Origin: JAHBVH01 sp034432375
Lineage (GTDB): Bacteria > Chloroflexota > Anaerolineae > Caldilineales > Caldilineaceae
DNA: 64,000 nucleotides
Assembly (NCBI GenBank): GCA_034432375.1
Contig: DAOUCA010000193.1
Span: 48,235-112,234, forward strand
Direction: 5' to 3'
Every line of letters begins with the position of its first letter. Position 1 is the stretch's first letter. Below, one piece after another: positions 25,485 to 33,896 of this stretch. The notes under the pieces were generated by a model. That model was not told the DNA's origin. It made no database searches and saw nothing but the letters and a program-made list of their open reading frames with translations. Made by a program: the position numbers and the translations under genes.

Positions 25485-25841
25485 TTACGCCAACTCCGGC
25501 AACTCCACCATCTGCGGCGAAAACGAAAAATTTAGCACCAGAAAATCGCTCACTGGTGCTGTTGTTACAACAGCCAACACGGCCTGCCAAAGATCCTCCG
25601 GCAACCTTCGCAAATTCATCAAGGGGATGGTCAACGGTTGATCTCGGTGGGCTGCCATTAGGTGGCTGAAGCTGATGAAGGTTAACCCTACCGCACGTGG
25701 TCTCTCTCCGGTTGTTTTACCGGTGTCCAGACGAAGTAACACGTTGTCGGTCAGTTCAATGCCAGTCACATGTTCGCTACGCCCAAAAGAAACATAGAGT
25801 ACGTCGGCGTCACGATCGTAGTTGATTTTTGGTGCATCCAT
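25485..25841 (-). CDS. DUF2283-like protein, last gene of a TA operon
   Basis: Protein of 118 residues starting MDAPKINYDRDADVLYVSFG, the DUF2283 core. The second half (GLTFISFSHLM, LRRLPEDLWQ, TTAPVSDFLVLNFS) matches the paralogue at 10036..10479. It begins 9 bases after the end of the frameshifted TumE-like gene, so it belongs to the same transcript. An antitoxin or accessory role is inferred from position only. Confidence 0.75.
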   Translation of the reverse strand: MDAPKINYDRDADVLYVSFGRSEHVTGIELTDNVLLRLDTGKTTGERPRAVGLTFISFSHLMAAHRDQPLTIPLMNLRRLPEDLWQAVLAVVTTAPVSDFLVLNFSFSPQMVELPELA

Positions 25842-25850
25842 GTTATCTCT

Positions 25851-26233
25851 TCACTGTGATTGATTCAGTACTTGCTCAATCTCGTCCAGCACTTCTATCA
25901 ATGATACTTCTTTTGTTTCGACAATCTGGCCTCGCCCATCGTGTTTGTGATGGGGGAATGTAGATAAATGCAAATGGTGAGGAGTATTGTCATAGCGGAA
26001 TAGCTGCTGGTCATCTAACACATATTGATACGATAGCGTTGTTTGTGGGTCTTATGCCTAGTTAGGCGAACAACCTCTGTAAACTCAAGTCTTGAGCCAT
26101 CATAAAAATATAATGTGCCCTCAATCGCACCGGCGGACTGTGTCCATTGTTGATAAGTGACTTTGTCATCTACGCAAATGCTATGGTGAATCAGGCTATC
26201 GATGCGATCAAAATACCGCGTGATATCGTTCAT
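25851..26233 (-). pseudogene. TumE-family toxin (DUF6516-like), frameshifted
   Basis: The first frame reads MNDITRYFDRIDSLIHHS and GTLYFYDGSRLEFTEVV, then stops after 72 residues. Reading on in the next frame from about 26025 gives YQYVLDDQQLFRYDNTPHH, FPHHKHDGRG and VSLIEVLDEIEQVL to a TGA at 25851. This is the standard second half of TumE-like toxins (FRYDNAPHH and PHHKH blocks). Restoring one T near 26025 gives a full-length protein of about 127 residues. The start overlaps the upstream antitoxin stop by 4 bases (ATGA). Confidence 0.8.
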
Positions 26234-26511
26234 GCCGCAGATTGTGCAATGAGATGGGGTTGGGTTAGTTCCACATACGTCTCATACAAACTCGCCCACG
26301 GCATAAAGTCACTACTGTCACTGAGTGTGCCGGCGATAAATTGTGGATAAAACCCAACTGTAGAGAGGCCGTATTGCTGTTCGTAGCGGCGCAACTGACC
26401 GATCATCTGCTGCAGTGACTGATTCGTGTCGAACGTTTCGGCCATTTGCTGCAATAGTCTCTTTGCCTCTACTTTAGAGTGCTCTGCTGTACGGATTGTT
26501 TGTGTTTTCAT
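26230..26511 (-). CDS. Antitoxin partner of the TumE-like toxin
   Basis: The ATG at 26511 (MKTQTIRTAEHSK) gives 93 residues; the longer frame to 26586 adds an unlikely Cys-rich start. The protein is mostly helical, with a C-terminal FMPWASLYETYVELTQP segment. Its stop overlaps the toxin start by 4 bases, as in type II TA operons where the antitoxin comes first. Intact, unlike its toxin. Confidence 0.7.
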   Translation of the reverse strand: MKTQTIRTAEHSKVEAKRLLQQMAETFDTNQSLQQMIGQLRRYEQQYGLSTVGFYPQFIAGTLSDSSDFMPWASLYETYVELTQPHLIAQSAA

Positions 26512-26833
26512 AGTGCTTATAACTGCCTTTGTTTTGGAATAATCTTCATACCATTTGTATGGGCATCGATTACAACTCTCCATCAATCGAGATTTTGTCC
26601 ATCATTCCACTCATGCAAAGTATAGCATAAGTACAACAACACTGTCACGTCTCTGCATTTTTTGCCCACCTGGGCTATAATAGTGTCAAGACGACAACTT
26701 GTTGAAATGTAGTGTACGCCGTAGGTCCGTTTGACCGCGGCGTGGTGGACGCCGAACGTCCAAAAAGAACTTCCACGTCGGAGCGTGTGAAACGAGAAAT
26801 AATCTTCAACAACTGACCAACGGAACCTGAACC
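26512..26833. other. 322-base divergent gap between TA operon and thrC
   Basis: It holds a -10-like TATAAT at 26676..26681 on the plus strand without a convincing -35, and a small hairpin GGCGT-GGTGG-ACGCC about 90 bases before thrC. The 88-codon minus-strand frame over 26583..26849 looks like chance. No riboswitch or T-box motif was recognised. Confidence 0.4.
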
Positions 26834-28201
26834 ATGTACCTCGACCCAATCCAAACGCCCCCTATGACGTTGCCCTATCGGGCTTATTTCCGCTGTTTTC
26901 GCGGCTGCCCAGGTGAATATTCGGTCTACAGTGTGATGTATACCTGCCCGACCTGTGGCGGGCTGCTTGAAGTGCACCACGAGTTGAAACCGCTGCAGCA
27001 GCAGGATGCGGCGACGTGGCAAGCGTTGCTTTCGCGCCGTGCCGGTACGGGGCAATGGCCCTATGGCAGCGGTGTCTGGGGTATGCGCGAATGGGTGATG
27101 CCCGACCTGCGCGACGAAAATGTTGTCAGCATGTATGAAGGTAACTCGAACCTCTTCTGGGCCGAACGCTTTGGCAAGCAGATCGGCGTGCCCGACCTTT
27201 GGGTGAAGATGTGCGGCAACAGCCACACCGGCAGCTTTAAAGATCTGGGCATGACGGTGCTCGTCAGCGTTGTCAAACAGATGATGGCCGACGGCAGTCC
27301 TGTGCAGGCGGTTGCCTGTGCCAGCACGGGCGACACAAGTGCCGCGCTCGCTGCCTATGCCGCAGCGGCGGGGATTCCGGCGATTATCTTCCTGCCGCAG
27401 GGCAAGGTGAGCACGGCACAGTTGGTACAGCCGGTGGCGAATGGGGCGCACGTGCTGGCGCTCGACACCGACTTTGATGGCTGTATGGAGGTCGTCAAGG
27501 AAGTGACGCAGGATCAGAGCATCTATCTGGCCAACTCGATGAACAGTATCCGCGTCGAGGGGCAGAAGACGGTTGCGATTGAGATTGTGCGTCAATTTGA
27601 TTGGGAAGTGCCCGATTGGATCATCATCCCCGTCGGCAATCTGGGCAACATCAGCGCGCTCTACAAGGGGCTGAAGCTGTTGATGGATCTAGGCGTTACC
27701 AACAAGATGCCTCGTTTGGTGGCTGCACAGGCGGACAAAGCCAACCCTTTCTACCGCAGCTATAGCAGTGACTTTGCCGAGAAGAGTACGATTTCGGCAC
27801 AGAAGACGTTGGCCACGGCGATCCAGATCGGGAACCCGGTGAGCTATGAGAAGGCAGTACAGGCAATTCAGGGCAGCAACGGCATCGTGGAGCAAGTGAG
27901 CGAAGATGAATTGGCAAACGCCGCCGCAATGGCTGACCTCACCGGGATGTATACCTGTCCGCACACGGGGGTGGCGCTTGGTGCCTTGCTCAAACTTGTG
28001 CAGCGGGGCGAGATCCAACGCAGTGATCGGGTCGTCGTCATTAGCACGGCCCATGCGTTGAAGTTTACTAGCTTCAAAGTGGGCTATCATGAAGATAATC
28101 TAGATGAAGTCGAAAGCCGCTTTGCCAACCCACCGATCTACCTGCCGGCGGATGCCGCGGCTGTCAAAGAAACCATTGCTCGCAAATTGGGGGATGGGTA
28201 G
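26834..28201 (+). CDS. thrC: Threonine synthase
   Basis: Protein of 455 residues. An N-terminal zinc-ribbon-like region (RCFRGCPGEY, TCPTCGGLLEVHHEL) precedes the fold-type II PLP domain. GNSHTGSFKDLGMT (~residue 133) contains the Schiff-base Lys. ACASTGDTSAALAAYAAAAG and IIPVGNLGNISALYKG bind the PLP phosphate. It converts O-phosphohomoserine to threonine in the cytoplasm. Stands alone between TA genes and the Nudix gene; no other threonine genes are near. Confidence 0.92.
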   Translation: MYLDPIQTPPMTLPYRAYFRCFRGCPGEYSVYSVMYTCPTCGGLLEVHHELKPLQQQDAATWQALLSRRAGTGQWPYGSGVWGMREWVMPDLRDENVVSMYEGNSNLFWAERFGKQIGVPDLWVKMCGNSHTGSFKDLGMTVLVSVVKQMMADGSPVQAVACASTGDTSAALAAYAAAAGIPAIIFLPQGKVSTAQLVQPVANGAHVLALDTDFDGCMEVVKEVTQDQSIYLANSMNSIRVEGQKTVAIEIVRQFDWEVPDWIIIPVGNLGNISALYKGLKLLMDLGVTNKMPRLVAAQADKANPFYRSYSSDFAEKSTISAQKTLATAIQIGNPVSYEKAVQAIQGSNGIVEQVSEDELANAAAMADLTGMYTCPHTGVALGALLKLVQRGEIQRSDRVVVISTAHALKFTSFKVGYHEDNLDEVESRFANPPIYLPADAAAVKETIARKLGDG

Positions 28202-28320
28202 ATCGGTAAATCAGTAAATCGGCAGACAAGTAAACAGGGAAAATCGCTGCACATCCTCAACTTGCTGATCTACCGATCTACCGATCTACCGATTTACCTG
28301 CCTCACCCATCTACTTAAAT
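28197..28320. repeat. Tandem octamer hairpin repeat between thrC and Nudix gene
   Basis: The octamer CTACCGAT is repeated in the right half, and the left half carries the complementary ATCGGTAAATCAGTAAATCGG, so the whole gap folds into a long hairpin. Same style as the repeats at 35041, 42425 and 60685. Confidence 0.75.
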
Positions 28321-28333
28321 CGGAACTGACATA

Positions 28334-29053
28334 TTGAGCGATATTAGCACCCAGCAACACAGCAAACCATACACCTATGAGTACCCGCGCCCGGCGGTGA
28401 CGGTCGATATCATTCTTTTTACTTTCTATGAGAATGATCTAAAGGTGCTGCTGATCCAGCGTAACAATCCACCCTACGCGCAGAAGTGGGCGCTGCCGGG
28501 TGGCTTTGTTGAAATCGACGAAGATTTGGAAGAAGCAGCGCTGCGCGAATTGGCCGAGGAGACCAATGTCACCAACGTCTATTTGGAGCAGCTCTACACC
28601 TTTGGGGAGCCGAATCGCGATCCGCGCACGCGCGTCATCACCGTCTCCTATTTTGCCTTGCTTAGTGTCGATCAGGTGGCCAAACAGCAGATCCGTGGGG
28701 CCAGTGATGCCGGCGATGCGCGCTGGTGGAGCATGTATGCACAGCCTGAATTAGCCTTTGACCACGATCGTATCTTACAATACGCGCTACAGCGGTTACG
28801 TTGGAAGTTGGAATGGACCGCCCTCGGCTTTTTATTGCTGCCGGAAGAATTTACCCTCTCCGAGTTACAAAGGGTCTACGAGACAGTGCTCAATGAGCCG
28901 CTCGACAAGCGGAATTTCCGTCGCAAGATTCTCGCCACCGATGTTTTGGAAGAGACCGGCAATATTCGCGAAGGGGATCATCGCCCTGCGAAGCTCTATC
29001 GCTTTACGGCCACCGCGATTGAATTAGAACAGGTGCGTCGCCGCTTTCCCTAA
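28334..29053 (+). CDS. NrtR-like Nudix protein with C-terminal winged helix
   Basis: Protein of 239 residues. It starts at a TTG, since no ATG or GTG precedes the Nudix domain. Residues 22-150 form the Nudix domain: WALPGGFVEIDEDLEEAALRELAEET covers the Nudix box (GX5EX7REUXEEXGU). Residues ~160-239 (EFTLSELQRVYETVLNEPLDKRNFRRKIL) form a winged helix. This architecture matches NrtR-type regulators, which sense ADP-ribose compounds and control NAD or sugar metabolism. The box retains the catalytic Glu residues, so it may still be an enzyme. Targets unknown. Confidence 0.85.
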   Translation: MSDISTQQHSKPYTYEYPRPAVTVDIILFTFYENDLKVLLIQRNNPPYAQKWALPGGFVEIDEDLEEAALRELAEETNVTNVYLEQLYTFGEPNRDPRTRVITVSYFALLSVDQVAKQQIRGASDAGDARWWSMYAQPELAFDHDRILQYALQRLRWKLEWTALGFLLLPEEFTLSELQRVYETVLNEPLDKRNFRRKILATDVLEETGNIREGDHRPAKLYRFTATAIELEQVRRRFP

Positions 29054-29287
29054 CGCCGAACCAAGGTTCGTTTGTTATTTGCCTGAATATTGTCAACGAT
29101 CAATCCCTTCGTACCAATGAGATCATTGCCAAGCGTCACAACACCGTGATATCCACAAAACCCTTATTTCATCTCTGTCAAGGTAACGACTAAAATCCAC
29201 CTTGAACCTTATTCGTGGCTCCAGTCGCTCCGCTTGCAGAAGATGAATTTATTTCCGTTCGCATCACTAAAATTGAATAGCGTGCTC

Positions 29288-31363
29288 ATGACTCAACAAC
29301 AAACAATCGTTACAAAAACTACTCCAGAATCAGTGCCGACCCTCAACCGGTGGCGTGCTTGGCTTGGCAGTTTGCTGATGCGCTGGCCACTGCCCGAAGA
29401 AGTAATTATTATTAGCAGCGCGCTGGTGATTGGATTGGGCACTGGTTTAGGTGCTGTTACCTTTATTTGGATGTTAGAACAGATCAACCTGATAACGGTT
29501 TGGGGTGAAGGCATCTTGGGACCTACGATCGGGCGTCTGCTCTTGATGGCGCTAGCTGGTCTTCTGGTCGGTATAATGATTGCAAAGTGGGCAAGTGAAG
29601 CCAAAGGACATGGGGTGCCGGAGGTGATGGAAGCGGTCGCCATCCGTGGCGGGCGGATTCGGCCCCGCGTTGCTATTGTCAAAGTACTCGCGTCGTCGTT
29701 GACAATTGGGACTGGTGGCTCCGCCGGTCGCGAAGGCCCGATCGTACAGGTTGGCTCCGCTCTCGGTTCTACGCTCGGCCAGATCTTTGGCTTTTCCGAA
29801 GAACGGGTGCGCACGTTGGTCGCCTGTGGCGCGGCCGCAGGGATTGCCGCTACCTTCAACGCCCCCATTGCCGGAACGATCTTCGCCCTTGAGGTCATTC
29901 TCGGCAGTTTTACAGTACGCTACTTTGGGGCCGTTGTGATCAGCTCGGTAACGGCAGAAGTGATCAGCCGTACGCTGATGGGTGATCGACCAGCGTTTGC
30001 TGTCCCCGCTTTCCCGCTGACCCATCTTGGCGAACTGCCAATCTATGCAGTTTTGGGCATTCTCGCGGCGTTAGTTGCGGTTATCTTTATCCGTTTTCTC
30101 TATTATGCAGAAGAATTGTTTGATGGTTGGAAGGTTCCCCTGCCGGTCAAGACGACTATCGGCATGGTCTTAACTGGCGCAGTGGCACTGCTACTGCCGG
30201 AGCGCAACGTTCTTGGCCCAGGGTTACATGCGATTGGCGAAGCCATCACAGGAAATTTCAACCTTTCGTTGGGGTTAATGGCGGCACTCTTGATCCTCAA
30301 AATGATCGCCACCACCTTTACATTGGGGTCGGGTAACTCCGGTGGCGTCTTTGCGCCAAGCCTCTTTATGGGTGCTGTATTGGGCGGTATGGTTGGTACA
30401 GTGGCCAACATGCTCTGGCCCGCGATGGCGGTGAACCCAGGAGCGTATGCGATTGTTGGCATGGCCGCCGTCTTTTCCGGTGCGGCACGTGCCCCCATTA
30501 CTGCGATCCTCATCGTCTTTGAGATGTCCAACGACTATAAGCTTATTTTGCCGCTGATGCTGGCTACTGTGCTGGCAACCCTGCTGGCAGAGCTGCTTTT
30601 CCGCGATTCGATCTATACGTTGAAGCTTCGCCTCAAAGGCATTTCATTACAGAGTGGTCGCGATATTGATGTCTTAGAGAGTCTGACCGTCCAAGAGGTG
30701 ATGGTTGCAAAGATGGATACGGTTCATACTGCAATGACTCTTGTCGAGCTTTCCGATCTCTTTGCGGAAACCCACAGCCACGGGTTTCCCGTGTTAGATG
30801 AAGCCGGTCATCTTTGGGGCATTGTGACGGTAAGTGATCTCGATCGTGCCGTTACCGATGAATTGCCACGGAGTACCCCTGTTGCTGACTTCGCCACATC
30901 ACGCAGTCGCTTATTGGCTGCCACACCAGACGAGAGTGTCAGTGAAGCGTTAACGCGCATGGGTACCCGAGGTATCGGTCGCCTCCCCGTGGTGGCCAAG
31001 GATGATCCGGCACAGCTTGTCGGCTGGATTCGGCGCGATGATATCATCCGGGCGTACAACATGGCGATCACGCGGCGCGCCGAACTGCAGCACCGTACCA
31101 AACGCATGCAATTGCGAAACCTGGACAGTACCGAATTTGTTGAAATCGAATTGAAAAGTGGTGATCAGGCGGTTGACAAGAGTATTTTGGAAGTTGCACC
31201 TAAGTTGCCCAAAGAATGTATCCTTGTCTCGATTCGCCGCAATGGCAAGATGATGATCCCACATGGCGATACCAAACTTCAGGTCGGGGATCGGATTACG
31301 GCATTTGTTGCGGTGAGGGATGCCCTGGCCGTGCAAAGCTGTCTGCGCCATGTGATCGACTAG
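29288..31363 (+). CDS. ClC-type chloride/proton antiporter with CBS pair and TrkA-C domain
   Basis: About 691 residues from MTQQQTIVTK; starts at 29234 (TTG) or 29243 are possible and none has a clear ribosome site. The membrane domain carries the selectivity motifs GTGGSAGREGPIVQ (gating Glu in GREGP, as in antiporters) and SGNSGGVFAPSLFMG. Residues ~480-600 are two CBS domains (VQEVMVAKMDTVHTAM, FATSRSRLLAATPDESV). The end (~615-690; LEVAPKLPKECILVSIRR, LQVGDRITAFVAV) is a TrkA-C ligand domain. It exchanges Cl- for H+ across the inner membrane, with nucleotide or other ligand control by the tail. Confidence 0.92.
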   Translation: MTQQQTIVTKTTPESVPTLNRWRAWLGSLLMRWPLPEEVIIISSALVIGLGTGLGAVTFIWMLEQINLITVWGEGILGPTIGRLLLMALAGLLVGIMIAKWASEAKGHGVPEVMEAVAIRGGRIRPRVAIVKVLASSLTIGTGGSAGREGPIVQVGSALGSTLGQIFGFSEERVRTLVACGAAAGIAATFNAPIAGTIFALEVILGSFTVRYFGAVVISSVTAEVISRTLMGDRPAFAVPAFPLTHLGELPIYAVLGILAALVAVIFIRFLYYAEELFDGWKVPLPVKTTIGMVLTGAVALLLPERNVLGPGLHAIGEAITGNFNLSLGLMAALLILKMIATTFTLGSGNSGGVFAPSLFMGAVLGGMVGTVANMLWPAMAVNPGAYAIVGMAAVFSGAARAPITAILIVFEMSNDYKLILPLMLATVLATLLAELLFRDSIYTLKLRLKGISLQSGRDIDVLESLTVQEVMVAKMDTVHTAMTLVELSDLFAETHSHGFPVLDEAGHLWGIVTVSDLDRAVTDELPRSTPVADFATSRSRLLAATPDESVSEALTRMGTRGIGRLPVVAKDDPAQLVGWIRRDDIIRAYNMAITRRAELQHRTKRMQLRNLDSTEFVEIELKSGDQAVDKSILEVAPKLPKECILVSIRRNGKMMIPHGDTKLQVGDRITAFVAVRDALAVQSCLRHVID

Positions 31364-31385
31364 CTGCCGCTCTGTTTTTTCAATG

Positions 31386-31501
31386 AAGTAAAAGCGAGAA
31401 AGTAGCTAGAAACCGGAGCCGCTTTGGCTTCGCGCCCAGTGGGCACTCACTCTGCCTCCACTGCTGTAAACTGATTTTCAAAGATTTTCTCGCTTTTACT
31501 T
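31386..31501. repeat. 15-bp inverted repeat with GC-rich insert after clc gene
   Basis: AAGTAAAAGCGAGAA (31386..31400) and its complement (31487..31501) are perfect. Inside lies CCGGAGCCGCTTTGGCTTCGC, related to the insert of the hairpin at 14366. It begins 22 bases after the ClC stop. Confidence 0.75.
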
Positions 31502-31555
31502 AAAACTGATCCAAAATTTAACCTATCCACGAAGAGAGACAAAGCATCGTCTTTT

Positions 31556-31604
31556 CTTCGTGTGTCTTCGTGTGTCTTCGTGTGTCTTCGTGTGTCTTCG
31601 TGCA
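31556..31604. repeat. 10-bp tandem repeat TGTGTCTTCG
   Basis: About five copies of TGTGTCTTCG, of which four are exact, lie in the clc-to-regulator gap. An upstream CGAAGA-type segment (31528-31560) can pair with them. Confidence 0.85.
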
Positions 31605-31612
31605 TCAGTTAA

Positions 31613-31644
31613 TTCTTGGAATGGCCTTAAGGCCATTCCAAGAA
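31613..31644. repeat. Perfect 32-bp palindrome
   Basis: TTCTTGGAATGGCCTT followed directly by its complement. A G/C-rich inverted repeat (GTAGGGGCGGC, 31658..31668, and complement, 31686..31696) follows 13 bases later. No ORF. Confidence 0.85.
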
Positions 31645-31733
31645 AATAAATCCTCCGTAGGGGCGGCCTGCGGGTGCCCGCAAGCGCCGCCCCTACATTG
31701 TGCCAATTCATTTGATTTATCTATAAGGATTCT

Positions 31734-31780
31734 CGACAAAGCGAGCCCAGTCTACTGACTGGGCTCGCTTTGTCGTTTAT
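31734..31780. terminator. Strong 18-bp hairpin, probable terminator
   Basis: CGACAAAGCGAGCCCAGT pairs perfectly with its complement around a 6-base loop (31734..31775) and is followed by TTTATGCCTTTTT. It would shield the regulator promoter from upstream transcription. Confidence 0.65.
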
Positions 31781-31797
31781 GCCTTTTTGGACAAAGG

Positions 31798-31860
31798 GGT
31801 ACCTTTTCAATAAGTAGGGGCAGGCCCTTGCGGATTACCGCGATTTATTGAGAAGATACC
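31798..31860. repeat. 16-bp imperfect inverted repeat around a GTAGGGGCAGG core
   Basis: GGTACCTTTTCAATAA (31798..31813) and TTATTGAGAAGATACC (31845..31860) pair with two mismatches around a G/C-rich insert. It ends 21 bases before the regulator -35 box. Confidence 0.7.
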
Positions 31861-31881
31861 AAAGGGGCACAAAAAACGCGT

Positions 31882-31910
31882 TTGACAATGATTTATGACC
31901 ATGTTATAGT
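31882..31910 (+). promoter_or_regulatory. Near-consensus sigma-70 promoter of the GntR/FadR gene
   Basis: TTGACA (31882..31887), 17 bases, TATAGT (31905..31910). Transcription should start near 31917, leaving a ~130-base leader before the regulator ATG. Confidence 0.8.
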
Positions 31911-31919
31911 GAGAAAAAT

Positions 31920-31938
31920 TGGTCTATTCAGTAGACCA
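31920..31938. promoter_or_regulatory. Palindromic operator TGGTCTA-N5-TAGACCA
   Basis: Perfect 7-bp arms separated by TTCAG lie on the transcription start. The TGGTC...GACCA form is typical of FadR-subfamily GntR regulators, so autoregulation by the next gene is likely. I found no second copy of this exact site in the window. Confidence 0.65.
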
Positions 31939-32045
31939 GTTTGTGCAATCTGTAACAACCGACTCCGAATCCGCCGGATCCATCTTTGTAAGTCGTAGGC
32001 TATGTATGGCGGTTTTTACAAAAATACTATCTGTATCCGCTTCTC

Positions 32046-32744
32046 ATGGAGACACTTTTACTCTCAGCAATTGATCGCAATACATTAGCCGACCGCGTTT
32101 ATCAGGTAATCGTCCGTTACATCAATCAGAGCAACTTACCTTCTGGCGCACGATTACCTTCGGAACGCAAATTTAGCGAATTGTTAGAAGTGAGTCGCGA
32201 GGTTATTCGTGGTGCACTGGAACAATTGGAGCAAGAAGGCATTGTTGAGCGCCGCGCCGGCTCTGGTGTTTATCTGCTTCAGATGCCTTCACCGATGGCC
32301 CTCTCGGTTAATCTTGCTGCGATTCAATCCACAATTACTTTGCGCGAACTCTACCAGGCACGGATCGCCTTGGAAGTTGGCTCTATGGAATGGATCGTTG
32401 AGTCAATTACGGAAGTGGAAATTGGCGAATTGGAAGAGGTCGTCACGCGGTTTGCATTTCGCATGGCTGAAGGGTTGCCCGTCGTGCGGGAAGATCGCGA
32501 GTTTCATCTGCTTTTAATGAAGGCAAGTCGCAATCCGATTTTGCTACAGTTCTCTTCGATCGTTCAACAATTTTTTGATCAACTACGCGAGTTTGCCCCT
32601 CGGATGGTGATCGACATGCCCCCGGATGAAGGGTTGATGGCCGGTAAACATCGCCAAGTGATCGAGGCATTGCGGCAACATGATGTCGAAGGTGCACAGC
32701 TAGCCATGCGTCTACACTTTAACCCCCTTCCTGCTGATATTTAA
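32046..32744 (+). CDS. FadR-subfamily GntR transcriptional regulator
   Basis: Protein of 232 residues. The N-terminal winged helix (LADRVYQVIVRYI, LPSERKFSELLEVSREVIRGALEQLEQEGIVERRAGSGVYL) is classical GntR. The C-terminal all-helical FCD domain (TLREL...REDREFHLLLM...KHRQVIEAL) has the Asp/His residues that bind metal and acid ligands in this subfamily. FCD regulators usually sense sugar acids or carboxylates, which fits the uronate-like and oxidoreductase genes downstream. Likely the local repressor of the 32.9-54.5 kb island. Confidence 0.9.
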   Translation: METLLLSAIDRNTLADRVYQVIVRYINQSNLPSGARLPSERKFSELLEVSREVIRGALEQLEQEGIVERRAGSGVYLLQMPSPMALSVNLAAIQSTITLRELYQARIALEVGSMEWIVESITEVEIGELEEVVTRFAFRMAEGLPVVREDREFHLLLMKASRNPILLQFSSIVQQFFDQLREFAPRMVIDMPPDEGLMAGKHRQVIEALRQHDVEGAQLAMRLHFNPLPADI

Positions 32745-32761
32745 CCTGCGTCCAACTATGG

Positions 32762-32846
32762 TAGGACTTGCGCAGCTCTTGACTTCGCGCCCCAAGGGCT
32801 CCCGGTCAAAAGCCATCTACTCGGTCAGCAAACTGTGTAAATCCTA
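32762..32846. mobile_element. MITE-like element (copy D)
   Basis: TAGGACTTGCGCAG at the left and an imperfect complement (TGTGTAAATCCTA) at the right bound 85 bp between the regulator and the first permease. Same family as 14190..14350. Confidence 0.55.
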
Positions 32847-32873
32847 TGTGATTGTTTCTGGTGAAAAAGCCTT

Positions 32874-33860
32874 ATGGTAGCCTATATCCTGCGTCGTATT
32901 CTATTGATGATCCCTACGCTGGTGGTTGTGTCGCTTATCTCCTTTATGATCATTGAAGCACCACCTGGTGACTATATGGATGCGTATGTGGACAATTTAA
33001 TTTCGCAGCAGCAGGCCGTTGACCCTGCCGAGATAGCCGCCTTGCGGGCACGTTATGGGCTCGACGCACCCTGGTATGTGCGCTATGTACATTGGATGGA
33101 AGGGATCTTGCAAGGGGACTTGGGGCGTTCGTTAGAGTGGAATCAGCCAGTCAGTAAATTAATCGCAGATCGGCTCCCTTGGAGCCTGGCAATTTCACTG
33201 CTTTCCTTTCTCCTGGCTTATGCCTTAGCCATTCCCATTGGCCTCTATTCTGCCACCCATAAATACTCACCGGGTGATTATCTCTTTACCTTGATTGGCT
33301 TTCTGGGGCTGGCAATCCCCAATTTTTTGCTGGCGTTGATTATTCTTTGGCTCTACTTTACCTGGACTGGGAATGTGGCCGTCGGTCTCTTTTCCGATGA
33401 GTATCAGATGGCCCCCTGGAATTTGGCCAAGTTTATTGACATGCTCCAGCACATCTGGTTGCCGGCGCTGATTGTTGGCACCGCAGGCACCGCGGGCTTG
33501 ATCCGCATTATGCGTGCCAACTTGCTCGATGAATTGGGCAAGCCCTATGTCATGGTCGCCCGTTCCAAAGGCTTGCCGGAAAATAAGGTGCTCTACAAAT
33601 ATCCCTTTCGGATTGCCATGAACCCAATTGCCAGCACCATCGGTTGGACACTACCGCAATTGGTCAATGGCGAACTGTTGGCCTCGCTGGTACTGGGGCT
33701 GCCAACAATTGCGCCGCTCTTTGTCGGTGCGCTGCTGAGCCAGGATATGTTCCTTGCCGGCAGCATTGTCCTGATTCTCAGCCTGTTGACCGTCATTGGT
33801 ACGCTCATTTCGGACATTATCCTGGCCTGGCTCGATCCACGGATTCGCGGCGCAATATAA
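32874..33860 (+). CDS. ABC transporter permease, OppB type
   Basis: Protein of 328 residues. The first helix (RRILLMIPTLVVVSLISFMII), the APPGDYMDAYV start of the periplasmic region and the EAA loop (YVMVARSKGLPENKVLYKYPFR) are all typical. It belongs with the OppC permease and OppDF ATPases that follow in order. First gene after the GntR regulator. Confidence 0.92.
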   Translation: MVAYILRRILLMIPTLVVVSLISFMIIEAPPGDYMDAYVDNLISQQQAVDPAEIAALRARYGLDAPWYVRYVHWMEGILQGDLGRSLEWNQPVSKLIADRLPWSLAISLLSFLLAYALAIPIGLYSATHKYSPGDYLFTLIGFLGLAIPNFLLALIILWLYFTWTGNVAVGLFSDEYQMAPWNLAKFIDMLQHIWLPALIVGTAGTAGLIRIMRANLLDELGKPYVMVARSKGLPENKVLYKYPFRIAMNPIASTIGWTLPQLVNGELLASLVLGLPTIAPLFVGALLSQDMFLAGSIVLILSLLTVIGTLISDIILAWLDPRIRGAI

Positions 33861-33896
33861 GCGGCGCAAGATAAGAGATAAAGAGAAGGATGCTCC

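Noticed and set aside
26690..26833. T-box or amino-acid leader before thrC
   Set aside because: GACCGCGG is present but the AGGGTGGNACCGCG T-box motif and a terminator are absent.
26583..26849. Minus-strand 88-codon frame before thrC
   Set aside because: Low-quality composition, no ribosome site, and it covers the thrC promoter region.
31556..31604. CRISPR-like array
   Set aside because: The 10-bp units are contiguous, with no spacers, and no cas gene is in the window.
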